DNA from: Peltaster fructicola
Taxonomy: Eukaryota; Ascomycota; Dothideomycetes
DNA: 64,000 nucleotides
Assembly (NCBI GenBank): GCA_001592805.2
Contig: CP051140.1
Location: 3,411,501 to 3,475,500 of the forward strand
Direction of reading: 5' to 3'
In this document: positions 22,282-32,241 of the stretch, piece after piece
Layout of the letters: the number at the start of each line of letters is the position of its first letter
How positions within the stretch are numbered: the first letter of the stretch is position 1
Made by a program: the position numbers and the translations under genes
Notes under the pieces: model-generated
Database searches by the model: none
What the model saw: only the letters and a program-made list of their open reading frames with translations
What the model was told of the DNA's origin: nothing

Positions 22282-24708
22282 ATGCCCAAGCGTATGGGTG
22301 ACAAAGCTGGTGGCGGAAGACAGGACCACGCCAAGAAGTCGAGACACGCATACAAGGCGAAGTGTACGCCTCTGAAGGCACAACAAGACGCTTCCAAACG
22401 ACCTGAGGAGCATCCAAAGCACAGCAGGTCATCGAAAGCTGTGCTGTCCGAGACAGATGCCACTCCATCAGCCCTGCCGCAACACAAACAGCAGAAGCCG
22501 AATGCTGGCATAATCAAGCCGCGATGGCGAACACACCGGAACAAAAGGAGATCACGGAAGCAGCTGCTGAAGCAACAACCACTGCTTTTGCATGGTAACG
22601 GCAGCCGCAGATCAGGCCAGCAGAAACCTCATCACAACAACCCGGCCGTTGCTTCACTTGAAGACGCTGGGCCCACGCTTACGCCACAGAGGAATCGAGT
22701 CCAGCATGTCTGCACACATACGACACTCATGTGTGCTCCTGCAAAGTCGTGGACGATTGCTGGAGGGCTTCCTACTCGCGCAGCGCCTACAAAACCAGAT
22801 GGTACTAGCACAGACGTTCAGGTGTTGTCAAGCATAGCCATCCCTACCAGAAACACTACGTCTGGCGGTCTGCCAGATCCGATATCATGCAGTAGGGAGA
22901 TTCTGAATTCGAGCTTCGAACGCCGTGGGCGGCGCCATCAGTCGGGCCTCATTGGCCGCTCTCCTTCATCATGCTGCTCAGTAACGCCGGATCAACGCTC
23001 GAATCCTCCACAGATACCTAAGCTGAGATCAATTGTCCCTAGATCTGGTGCTTGCATTCAACATCGTCCCAGTCTGCTAGTGCATCAGCGAGCGCTGACT
23101 ATCCCTTCTCGTTCGACACCCATCCACGCAGAAAGGGCTTTTCGAGACTTTAGTCGCTTTGTTGGTGAATCCTCTGATACAAGTGATACCGATAGCTCAC
23201 CGAGGTCCGACACTGGTGACGACTTCGAGCAGGAGTCTAAGCAGCATGTTGACAACATACTCGACAAAGCAGATCCACCAGAGCTGCAACCGAAACATTC
23301 CCGTGACAATCGTTCTAAAGATGCAGAAGAGTCGGCTGAGCGATTCAGCGGTCCAGGTCTGAAGCACAAGATGCGAAACCAAGTCATCCCGTCTCGCCAG
23401 AGAGCTTCCCAGTCGACACAACGACCGACGCATGCCGCAGTCACAAATACCGACGATGAAGACGACAACGTAGAACAAAAACTATTCGATGACATACGCA
23501 AGGTGTGGGAGGAAGTGACATCTATCACTCGATCGACCTCTCTCAGCACGAAAATCATGACCGCATCGGCCGCGAAGCCATCTAGCATGACCAAGAAGCC
23601 CAAAATCGGTTACTATGATCTCCCTGATGGCCCTCTGTCACCGCCTACGGTTATGTGTCACCAAGCTGTCATCGACGAGCAGTCACCACTGGCGACTCGC
23701 AAGAGGAAGAGAGTGACAGGCACAAGCAGTAAACATGTCTCGTCAGAGCAGGAGCCCAAGTCTCAACTAACCGCAGTCCCACGAGACAATACGCCCATCA
23801 ATATCGATACAAGCCTCTGCTCGATATCTGGTGAGGAAGTATGCCACATCGACGACCAGAACTGTTCAGTTGCAGCTCAGAATACATCGATCACAACCAA
23901 GAAACGCCGCGCTCCCGCTGGAGTATCGACAGCACTCTTCCCACCCATCTCTTCTGATCGATTCGGCCTACTTCAGGAAAAGCTGTGGCAAGAGCCGTTT
24001 TGGCTGCTGATAGGTGTCACTTTTCTTAACAAGACTGCTGGCAAGTCAGCTGCGCCAGTGTTCTGGCAGCTCAAAGAACGCTATCCTACACCTGCTGATC
24101 TTGCAGACGCCGACCTCAATGATGTGAGTGATATGATCACACATCTCGGATTGCAGACTCAACGAGCCACGCGGCTACTGAAGATGGCTAAAGCATGGCA
24201 CGGTGCACCACCAATGAAAGGACGATTACATCGCACACTGCACTACCCTCAACGAGGCGAAGGTAAAGAGTATGGACTAGAGACTGCTATTGAGACAGAC
24301 ATTCCTGTTGTTGCAGGCGCTCTTGAGATCGGGCACATTCCAGGTTGTGGGCCATACGCATGGGACAGCTGGAGAATCTTCTGTCGAGATGCTCTTCGAG
24401 GCGTTGCTGATGATTACAATGGTCTCAATGCTGCCGAGAACTTCGAACCAGAATGGCAGCGAGTGCTTCCCATGGACAAGGAGCTACGAGCATGCCTGAG
24501 GTGGATGTGGCTTCGCGAAGGTTACATCTGGGACCACGAAACTGGTAGAAGGCGTGAGGTCAACGAAATTGAACGTGAAAAAGCAATCAAGGGCGAGCTT
24601 GGTCCTACTGACGAAGATGAGATCAAGTTTACGGCTCGAGCACAGGAGATGACCCTCACACCTGTCAAGGTACCCACTCGACGCAGCCTGAGACTGAGTG
24701 TACCCTAA
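22282..24708 (+). CDS. MBD4-like HhH-GPD DNA glycosylase
   Basis: A predicted nuclear base-excision repair enzyme of 808 residues. The first 550 residues are low-complexity, basic and Ser/Thr-rich with no visible methyl-CpG-binding domain. The C-terminal catalytic domain (about 555-740) resembles the glycosylase domain of vertebrate MBD4: PFWLLIGVTFLNKTAGKSA, then the LGLQTQRATRLLKMA helix, then the hairpin and catalytic loop IPGCGPYAWDSWRIFC. The Asp at residue 695 is the expected catalytic aspartate of the HhH-GPD family. MBD4-type enzymes remove thymine or uracil opposite guanine, often at deaminated 5-methylcytosine. The substrate here is inferred. One exon, starting at the first ATG. It ends 46 bp from the convergent PRE4 gene. 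Confidence 0.8.
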   Translation: MPKRMGDKAGGGRQDHAKKSRHAYKAKCTPLKAQQDASKRPEEHPKHSRSSKAVLSETDATPSALPQHKQQKPNAGIIKPRWRTHRNKRRSRKQLLKQQPLLLHGNGSRRSGQQKPHHNNPAVASLEDAGPTLTPQRNRVQHVCTHTTLMCAPAKSWTIAGGLPTRAAPTKPDGTSTDVQVLSSIAIPTRNTTSGGLPDPISCSREILNSSFERRGRRHQSGLIGRSPSSCCSVTPDQRSNPPQIPKLRSIVPRSGACIQHRPSLLVHQRALTIPSRSTPIHAERAFRDFSRFVGESSDTSDTDSSPRSDTGDDFEQESKQHVDNILDKADPPELQPKHSRDNRSKDAEESAERFSGPGLKHKMRNQVIPSRQRASQSTQRPTHAAVTNTDDEDDNVEQKLFDDIRKVWEEVTSITRSTSLSTKIMTASAAKPSSMTKKPKIGYYDLPDGPLSPPTVMCHQAVIDEQSPLATRKRKRVTGTSSKHVSSEQEPKSQLTAVPRDNTPINIDTSLCSISGEEVCHIDDQNCSVAAQNTSITTKKRRAPAGVSTALFPPISSDRFGLLQEKLWQEPFWLLIGVTFLNKTAGKSAAPVFWQLKERYPTPADLADADLNDVSDMITHLGLQTQRATRLLKMAKAWHGAPPMKGRLHRTLHYPQRGEGKEYGLETAIETDIPVVAGALEIGHIPGCGPYAWDSWRIFCRDALRGVADDYNGLNAAENFEPEWQRVLPMDKELRACLRWMWLREGYIWDHETGRRREVNEIEREKAIKGELGPTDEDEIKFTARAQEMTLTPVKVPTRRSLRLSVP

Positions 24709-24754
24709 CATTCATACATTGCTTAGGCAATGCCTGGCAGTATTATACATGAAG

Positions 24755-25637
24755 CTATACTTCCTGTGTACCATAACCCTTGATGCGATCTGCGAAGTCC
24801 CAGCTCTGGTTCTCGAGCTTGATATCCTCGTTGAGATCTACACCCTCGCCATCAATCACAGCCATAGAGTAGTTGTCAAGCGATCGAGCATCTCTGTAAA
24901 ACAGCACCTTCATGCACTCCTTCACCAGCTTGATAGCACCCTCCTTATCAAGTTGCTGGCTTGCAGCCTCATCCGGGACTACACGCCTCATGATGGGCTG
25001 TGCCAGATGTGCTCCGAATCCCGTTGCCAGCGTTGGGGAAGAATACACAGTACCCAACAGATCAACAAACGCAAGGTATGGCTTTTCCTCCTCATCAAGT
25101 CCAGCGACAAGAATCGCGTTCCATAATGGGTTGATGTCTGACCTCCTCTTGTACATGACCTTACTCAGATACTTGTGCAGGTTCTTGGCTGTCATCTGTG
25201 GCTGCTTGTCTTTTGGTCCAGCGCTTGCACCAGAGTACGTCTCCTCCACATCAAGACTCAGCAACAGCCGACTGATGTATTGCATGTCGCTGACATCTCC
25301 ACTGAATCCACACACGGCCTTCTGGTTGAAGACCTTGAGCCTATGCACATCTCGGAATCGTGCTAGCGAGCCGTATGATGCGAGGTTGTCTGCTGCAAGG
25401 ACTACACCGTCCTTGTATTTCACACCGATCACAGATGTGCCTGTTACGATCGGTGACTGCGTGTGCGCTATCGGTGCTCCAGAGAGTGTGTGCTGTGTTC
25501 CGCCGTGCGATTGAGGAAGGTATGCTCGATTGTACGCGCCATAGATATCGTCTCGGGGCTGCTCGTGGTCAGTACATGCTACACATATTGCTATATGTGA
25601 TGCTTACACGGCCCCAGGCATGAGGAAGATGATTCAT
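24755..25637 (-). CDS. PRE4: 20S proteasome subunit beta type-7 (PRE4)
   Basis: This is the beta7 (PSMB4-class) subunit of the 20S core particle. It lacks the catalytic Thr1 activity but packs against beta1 and supports its site. Two exons, 25637-25608 and 25558-24755, give 277 residues; the 49-bp intron follows a 30-nt first exon encoding MNHLPHAWGR, which matches the start of yeast Pre4. The conserved QSPIVTGTSVIGVKYKDGVV marks the propeptide-to-mature boundary region. The segments NLASYGSLARFRDVHR and FSGDVSDMQYISRLL are diagnostic for beta7. Length is normal. The gene is divergent from the TIM-barrel dehydratase-like gene and convergent with the MBD4-like glycosylase. Confidence 0.94.
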
Positions 25638-26027
25638 GATTGCGGTATGATTGCAGTGGTATGTTTGTAGCTTGAAGCGCTATATGGCAAGCTCCAGAAG
25701 GCAACGGCGTACGCGTGAAGTTGCGCACAGACCAGCAACTCCTGCTGAAGATGTGCGGACATCAGAAGATTATTCTCCCTGCCATCAGTACTGCATGCGT
25801 ACTTCAAATCACCTTGCGACTCGACGCAATGGCTTCTAATCACTGCTGTGGTCTCCGTGTCGATGACATAGGCCGTTGGAGACATGTACTGATTGCAACA
25901 CCTCAGCTTTTCTCGACGTCATCACTATGACGCTGAACACTGCTACAGTACCCTTACCTCTTCGACTATCTCCTTCTCGACCACACTACATCACGGCGCA
26001 TCAAAGAGGCTCACGACACCACCGTTC
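25638..26027. other. Shared promoter region PRE4 / TIM-barrel gene
   Basis: 390 bp between two divergent start codons. The frame of the plus-strand gene is open through part of it but has no ATG before 26028, so I treat it as leader and promoter. No consensus proteasome-control element was confidently identified by eye. Confidence 0.4.
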
Positions 26028-27173
26028 ATGCCAGATTCACGATTTGAGGCATTCCTAGCAAGCGAAAAAAGCTTCCGTGACGAGTCTAGCACATCATCAA
26101 CCATGCTCGACGCCAAATCATTAGAGAGCCTTCCACTCTCCTACGCTACTTGCTCTGTCGGCTACAGTGATGAGCATACTCTACCTCGAAGACTCGACGC
26201 CATTGCCACGGCTGGGTTTCAAGCTATCGAACTATCGATGCCAGATATTGTTAGTTTTGCAAACATGCATCTACGCACAGACAAACTTGAGGGCGTCAAG
26301 AAGATCGACGATCATGACTTTGACGACCTGGTAGCTGTCTCAGGCGTCATCAAGGCTATGTGTGATGCTAAGCAGCTGAAAGTGCTCATGCTTCAGCCTT
26401 TCGCAAACTTCGAAGGTTGGGCAGCTGACAGCCCGGAAAGAAAGGATGCATGGGAACGTGCTCATGGTTGGCGACGAATCATGGAAGCAGTTGGCACTGA
26501 CATGTTGCAAGTCGGTAGCTCTGACTCTCCAGAGGAAAAGATAGGCACAGATCGAAGCAGATTCGTCAAGGATCTGCAAGAACTAGCTGACTTCTTGGCC
26601 GAGAAGAAGTTCCGCATTTGCTACGAGAACTGGTGCTGGAGCACGCATGCAAAGCACTGGGAGGATGTTTGGGACATCTGTCAAAAGGTCGATCGCCCAA
26701 ACTTTGGTCTTTGTCTCGACACTTTCCAGTCTTCCGGAAGCGAGTATGCAGACCCAACCACGAAGAGCGGCTTGATCGAAGATGGCAGGAGCCCCGAGCA
26801 GCTGAAATCAGATTGGAAAGCATCATGTGAAAAGCTTTCGAACACCATTCCTGCGAGTAGGATATTTCTGCTGCAGATTAGCGACGGATACAAGCCGTCA
26901 CAGCCAATACCAGACCGCATTGATCCTGACCAGGGCCTTCGTCCGCGAGGCGTCTGGTCTCATGACTTCCGTCCTCTGCCTGGCGATGGCTACTTGCCAG
27001 TCGCTGACTTCGCTAGAGCTGTGCTGAAGACAGGATTCCGGGAATGGTTCTCGTACGAGGTATTCGATGGCGGCAAAGATGGTAAAGGCAGGGAATACGA
27101 CCTAACTGATTACACACAAGACGCTCGAAAGCGTCAAAAGCAGCTGATTGAAGCTGTGCTCGCTGAAGGATGA
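26028..27173 (+). CDS. 3-dehydroshikimate dehydratase-like TIM-barrel protein
   Basis: A member of the xylose-isomerase-like / AP endonuclease 2 TIM-barrel superfamily, about 381 residues. Fungal relatives of this layout are annotated as 3-dehydroshikimate dehydratases, which form protocatechuate in quinate catabolism, or as sugar-phosphate isomerases. Visible signatures are the opening LPLSYATCSVGYSDEHTLPR, then GFQAIELSMPDI on the second strand. Candidate metal-binding carboxylates are the Glu in FRICYENWCW, the Asp in FGLCLDTFQSSG and the Glu in WFSYEVFDGG. The start is uncertain: 26028 (MPDSRFEAF) is the first ATG, while 26103 (MLDAKSLES) lies closer to the conserved core. No other quinate genes are adjacent. 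The exact substrate is not settled by sequence alone. Confidence 0.75.
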   Translation: MPDSRFEAFLASEKSFRDESSTSSTMLDAKSLESLPLSYATCSVGYSDEHTLPRRLDAIATAGFQAIELSMPDIVSFANMHLRTDKLEGVKKIDDHDFDDLVAVSGVIKAMCDAKQLKVLMLQPFANFEGWAADSPERKDAWERAHGWRRIMEAVGTDMLQVGSSDSPEEKIGTDRSRFVKDLQELADFLAEKKFRICYENWCWSTHAKHWEDVWDICQKVDRPNFGLCLDTFQSSGSEYADPTTKSGLIEDGRSPEQLKSDWKASCEKLSNTIPASRIFLLQISDGYKPSQPIPDRIDPDQGLRPRGVWSHDFRPLPGDGYLPVADFARAVLKTGFREWFSYEVFDGGKDGKGREYDLTDYTQDARKRQKQLIEAVLAEG

Positions 27174-28410
27174 GAAGCTGTAGTCCGCAGTGCGGATGTA
27201 TACCACTCAACACCCCTGACGCCACTTTGGTGCTTGCAATTCCGATTGTCGAATGACCGAATGTATGCAGTCGTCCAAAGCTAATTATGCAGCAGGATCT
27301 AGCAAAGGCTGGAGCTTGGAGATGTGCAGGCACACAGCAACCACTTGTCGTGCCAAGCTATAAAAAGTCCCACAAATCCAGGAACCAATAGCTATTCAGC
27401 CTTCTTGCAACGACTAAGCACAGGCATCATCCTAAGCATCGTAACGAATGCTCATAAAACGGATGGTGAATCGCCACACCTTGTATAGACGACATACCAT
27501 TGACGAGTCTTTGGATCCAGCAAGACTCTAGGTTTTATGAGATGCACCAAGCAACATTGTCGAAAGCAATGCGCATACCATCAAAGACCACGTTAGGCTA
27601 TGCGCCAGAGTGAACCTTGATGCAAGGAATGAGGTTCTACATACAGCAGTATGCAATCACTGCACCATTAGCCGGCGACACGCAGAGTGCAGGCAATCTT
27701 ACCATTCAATCACGTATCGTACTACACTACATGACAGGGTTATCTAAGCTCCGGTGAGTAGGCTAAGATGGCTGCAGCCATCTATAGCATCAAGTTTTGT
27801 GTGCCACATGCATAGAAACTTCTTCGGACTGTTTCATAGGATCGAAGGCTGGCCCCATTGCACGAGCAGTATCCTTGCAGCTTGCAGGTGGAGGACAGGG
27901 GAATTTGGAGCTTTGCCGCCACTACTGTTCATGAAATAACGCTTCACACGCTCGACTCTGCCGTCGGCTCGCGACGAGCAGTGTGCAATAGTGTTGTCAG
28001 GCACTCGGCTACCGACTTTTCTTGTTCTCGAGTCCTGCGCCATCGTCATGAAGGATCTTTGACACATGATCGCTACCGCGTAACGATTCTCTTTCTGGTC
28101 TAAAGCATGAATGGGCATAGCAAATGAGCTGGCACATCTGGAGTCTATTCCGGAGACTGGACGGCTCATCTCGACACTTACCGCCATGTCCAGTGCATTG
28201 GTCGCAGAGCTGTTTGTCCCTCGCTGAGGCCTCATCCGCCCTAGAGGTCCTCTCATCACAATGATCATGGACACGGCCTCCCCAGGAGACCATAAAGGAG
28301 GAATCACCGCAGTCCTTCATGTTACGACTTGACCGTCAGGAGACAGACCGCAACCTAAGCAGCGCGTCCGACAGTATTCTTACTCTCTGATCAACGATAA
28401 AATTACCGCC
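27174..28410. other. Gene-poor interval
   Basis: About 1.24 kb without a supported gene. An isolated TATAAAA on the plus strand at 27359-27365 has no convincing start codon or coding frame within reach, so it may be coincidental or serve an unseen non-coding transcript. Open frames of 80-157 codons on both strands between 27830 and 28320 overlap each other and show no family features. Confidence 0.4.
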
Positions 28411-28868
28411 ATGTCTGACTCTCTCGGAGGGTCACAGTCATCGGCAAAGGACTGTACGCCTCAAGCTTGCGGCGCAGCTGGTAAGTACTTCCACGGTTGC
28501 CGTTCTTAGCATTGCTGCTCGCATCACCAGCTTGTCGTTACAGTTCCAGCACAGATTTTCGCTGATGACCGTCACTTTTAGCAGCCAACGACCAGCTCAG
28601 TCTCGAGCGATCACCTCTTTTCCCTTGGCATGCCGAGCAATTCACATCAGACAATTTACACGCTTTCAAGAGATCTGGCGTCGAGAGCGAGTCTTCTGGT
28701 GATGGCGCGCAACACCAGCCAGATCCATCGAGCGCGTTGTACAAGAAGTTGGAGGCAACTGTGCAGCAGAACTTCACGAAAGAACCAGCAACAAAAGAAG
28801 ATGTCCGGGCAATACTCTTGGCATTGGAGCACCGCCAGCGAGCTGCTCCTGTCGGTGTGACACAGTAG
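28411..28868 (+). CDS. Small hypothetical protein, spliced
   Basis: A two-exon gene inferred from phase agreement: exon 28411-28480 (MSDSLGGSQSSAKDCTPQAC start), intron of 101 bp with GTAAGT donor and TTTTAG acceptor, exon 28582-28868. The product has 118 residues. The second exon is hydrophilic, with a Ser/Gly/Asp/Pro middle and an amphipathic helix-like C terminus (FTKEPATKEDVRAILLALEH, then RQRAAPVGVTQ). No signal peptide or membrane segment is seen. I do not recognise the family. An alternative acceptor earlier in the intron would read into a stop. The antisense frame over the same DNA is treated as a shadow. Confidence 0.55.
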
Positions 28869-30569
28869 GAAGATGTCCAGTAAGTCAAACCGTCTTCGAA
28901 AGAGCTAGCTTTATAGTACATGCTGATTCCTTCTAGATAGCTTCCATTCGTCACCAACGAACGATACGCGCTCTAATTGCTTCTGCCACCCTTACCATTT
29001 TCGTAACACTACAACCTTCTCCAAGTGCTCGCGCAAACCATCGACAAATAATAGGCTCAGAGGTTCAGACGGGAGCATGTATGGCGCAAACATAACGCCA
29101 TGCATGTGCTAGGGAGGCTGGTGGAAAGCCATATATGATGGTTTCATTCAAAGCAGTACGATCGGGTTTCGTGATTCTCCTCGCGACGAAGCGTGCTCTT
29201 CTCGATGACCTTGCTGTACTAATAGTGGTTGTCTGTATGTATTCTCATTCTCGAGCGTCTTGTCTTCTTCACAGAGCTGCGGTCGTTCCATCTAGCGCGC
29301 TTCGCGAGCTTGAGAGGGTGACGCAATCATATTATACTTTCGGTCTAATGATCTAGGTTGCGGTTGATGCAGTCTATGCAGTAGTAACAGTATCGTGATG
29401 GAGCATACATACGTTCGCCAGGCATAAACGAGCAGTCTGTATCAGCGTAGATTCTTGTTCTGCAATCGCACTGCTCCCAAGTACCCTTTCTCGATGTCGA
29501 GAAGTGAATACCGCCTGTGGAGGCCGCTAACCACTTTACCCAAAATGGACTAATCGCGCGGGCGGTCCCTCGGTGATTCCCTTTAGTGCCTCTGCCTTAT
29601 GCTGTGCAAGTTGCTATCAACACTTCATCAACTTGTTCGTCTTTCAAGGGTGTGGCAGAGCTCAATACCAGCATGCGTCGGCCTTCTCTCTCAGCAGCAC
29701 GCGTCACCAGCGAGCACAGCCTTCTAAGACCCTGGCATCAATGCCTCAGCAGCGTGCTTGCCTTGTCGATGCTCAACACTTTTAACAATCAACGAAAGGC
29801 TATCTGAGGCGGAGCGTGGCTGAAGATCGCGATCGTCGTACCAACAGCCGTACGTCTGTGCCGTCCATTCATTCGAATGTGATATCAAGATCTCCCAGAC
29901 GAGCCTGGCTTGCTCTCCTCCTACTCTCCTTCATCCTACTCCGAGGGTTATTGATCCTGATCCATTTTCTGCTTCCTCGAGGAACACTAAGCGTTCAGCT
30001 CTCAGCTGCTGATGAATATTTTACTCATGCTGGGGGCCCACCCTAACTTGGAGGGCCATGTCGCAACGCAACGACTTCCTCGTTTTGCGATCATTCCGTC
30101 GTCGCTATTCGCCGCAGGCCTGGTCCTTCACCAACGCTTTGCCTCACTTGTGGGAGACACAGTCATCGCGCCAGGTCCCTCTCTGGGCCAGGCGGAGGCC
30201 CGGGAGGAACCTCCCTCGCGGTCTTTCATCTGCGGCCAACACGGTCGTCCACTTCGCCGACTCTTCGCCGGCATATGCCCTACAACTTGGTCTGTCCTAG
30301 GACAACGCGTTTGACACAGGCATTCACCAGTGTCTAGACGATAATCTCAGCTAAATCCTGAAATGATGCTTGGCACTTCGCCCATCAATTGCAGTGCCTC
30401 ACAAGCAGCATCCTGAGGCGCATGGCATTTCCTCTATCATGCCTAGAGTATACAATGAGGCCTTGATACTTCTTTGATCTAGCGTCACCAAGGTAATATA
30501 AGCGCTCGACATTCCTCTCTACTATGCACCGCATTGCACACATCTTTCCAATCCAATCCACTTCATATC
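28869..30569. other. Gene-poor interval with one weak membrane-type frame
   Basis: About 1.7 kb without a confident gene. On the plus strand at 29816-30046 an open frame lacking an ATG encodes a strongly hydrophobic segment (about LALLLLSFILLRGLLILIHF). It could be an exon of a single-pass membrane protein, but I could not join it to a start with good splice sites. Other short frames around 30010-30310 overlap in different frames. No repeats or RNA genes were recognised. Confidence 0.35.
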
Positions 30570-31647
30570 ATGACAATAACCATTAACAGCTGCGTCTGCA
30601 GCATAGACAGAACACGATGCCCTGTCAACCATCGCGAAATCGAAGCTATACGATACCCAGGCGGGTCGTCTGCTCAATACGACGACCGTGCGAACTTTAG
30701 CACCGAAGAGTTCAACAACGAAGGTATACGGCACTCGTCCTGTGTTTGCTTGCTCTGGACTAACACGGGCAGCTCTATTTCGACCCGGTCCACCATTTCT
30801 CGGACGCCCAGCATCAATCTCATCACCTCGACAACATCTCATATATGGTGCATCCTACGAGCATGATCGTGATTCATATTCGCTGCGTCCGCACTTCAAC
30901 TCCTCTCTCGAAGCCCGACATGATCGAAGCTCTAATTGCAGTCCGCAATCGTCCATCAACGTCAGCTACACAGGTAGTGATCAACTGAGAGTCAGCCATG
31001 GTTCTCGACGAGACGAGTACGAGAATACACGCCCAACAAGAGCAAGACCGCCGCTTGGGAGTGACAGTGCTAGTGGAACATCACGATCACGCGGAACGCC
31101 ATCGACGGCATCGAGTATCGACAGTGGCCCCGAGGCGATCGCCGGCCCAGGACGAGTTTGGAGTTTGACACAATCTGATGACTACGACTCCTCGGGTCCA
31201 CGTTATGTATCTCATTCAGACCGCACTGCACATCCGAGCTCAAGTCGTCATGACAGGCTCTCAGCACAACGTAATGAGCGTGACAGACGACGAGTGTCAG
31301 CATACCAGGACGACGAAGAACGATTACGCGAACTGTACAGAACATCTCAACCATCTCCGCCTCATTCAAGAGTACCTCGAGGAGCAATAGATTCTGGTCA
31401 TTATAGCACTTCAGCTCCTCCGCCGCCGCCTCGACCAAGAAGTCCTGGCAATGGTCGATGGCCGCACGGAGCTACAACATCTAGCCGTCATAGTGCTTTC
31501 ACTCCTCGACCCCGACCGCCACCTCGACCGATCAGCCCTGGTAATGGTACAAGACCACGCGAAGCAAGAGGTCCTGATAGCTTCGATCCATCTTTCCCGC
31601 TGTCTTCCTGGCCGGCTTACCGACCGAGAAGTCCTGGCCATGGTTGA
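30570..31647 (+). CDS. Pro/Ser/Arg-rich hypothetical protein
   Basis: A two-exon gene: 30570-30723 and 30773-31647, with a 49-bp intron (GTATAC donor, TAAC branch, GGGCAG acceptor), giving 342 residues. The joined frame is the only one that avoids early stops. The protein is low-complexity and predicted disordered, rich in Arg, Ser, Asp, Pro and Tyr. The C terminus carries recurring Pro-rich units: PPPPPRPRSPGNG, PRPPPRPISPGNG and a final YRPRSPGHG at the stop. Such motifs could bind SH3 or WW domains, but no partner is indicated. No signal peptide or membrane segment is seen. I do not recognise a family. Confidence 0.55.
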
Positions 31648-32241
31648 TTCGCCGGTCCATCGATACAAGCACCTCAAGGTATGATATGATTGTCCCTTAA
31701 CAAGCCATAACCATTGTTGACCACAATCTAGATCGTCACACGTGGGACGAAGTTGCTTACCAGCCTCATAACATCTTTTGCCTGCATCACACTGATTGCA
31801 TTAGCGAGGCGCATCTGTATTCAGTCGCTCTACAACACTAATAGTATATACCTAAGATAGATCATGATAGTTTCTTCAACAGGAGCGTGTGCTGTTTCTC
31901 GCGGGCGCTGGTTCCGGTCATGCTTGTGCGCCAAGTATCAACACCCTAGGCTGACGACTGACCGAGCACAGCCCCTGATGAGCTCTCAAACGTCTCACAA
32001 CATGAAAGAGTGAGGCATTTGCGTCTTTTGCGTATAGATTGTGTTACAAAAAGTACAAGTTTGAGGCTGCTGACACAGCCACAAGGCAGCCTTTCTCATA
32101 TGATCCACTCGACATTATCATTATCGTTGCTCAGCCTTCGAATTTGCTTCCAATGATAGCTCGTAGCGAAGCCACAGATCACAACATTTGGAGCAGAATA
32201 CACCGTCGTTGATGTGGTGAGCATAGCAGCCACATCGGAGC
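31648..32241. other. Convergent intergenic region
   Basis: 594 bp between the 3' ends of the Pro/Ser/Arg-rich gene (plus) and the RhoGEF (minus). No coding or structural RNA signal was recognised. Confidence 0.45.

Noticed and set aside
27834-28320. Overlapping minus-strand frames of 157 and 103 codons
   Set aside because: Two frames compete, no splice structure or motif supports either.
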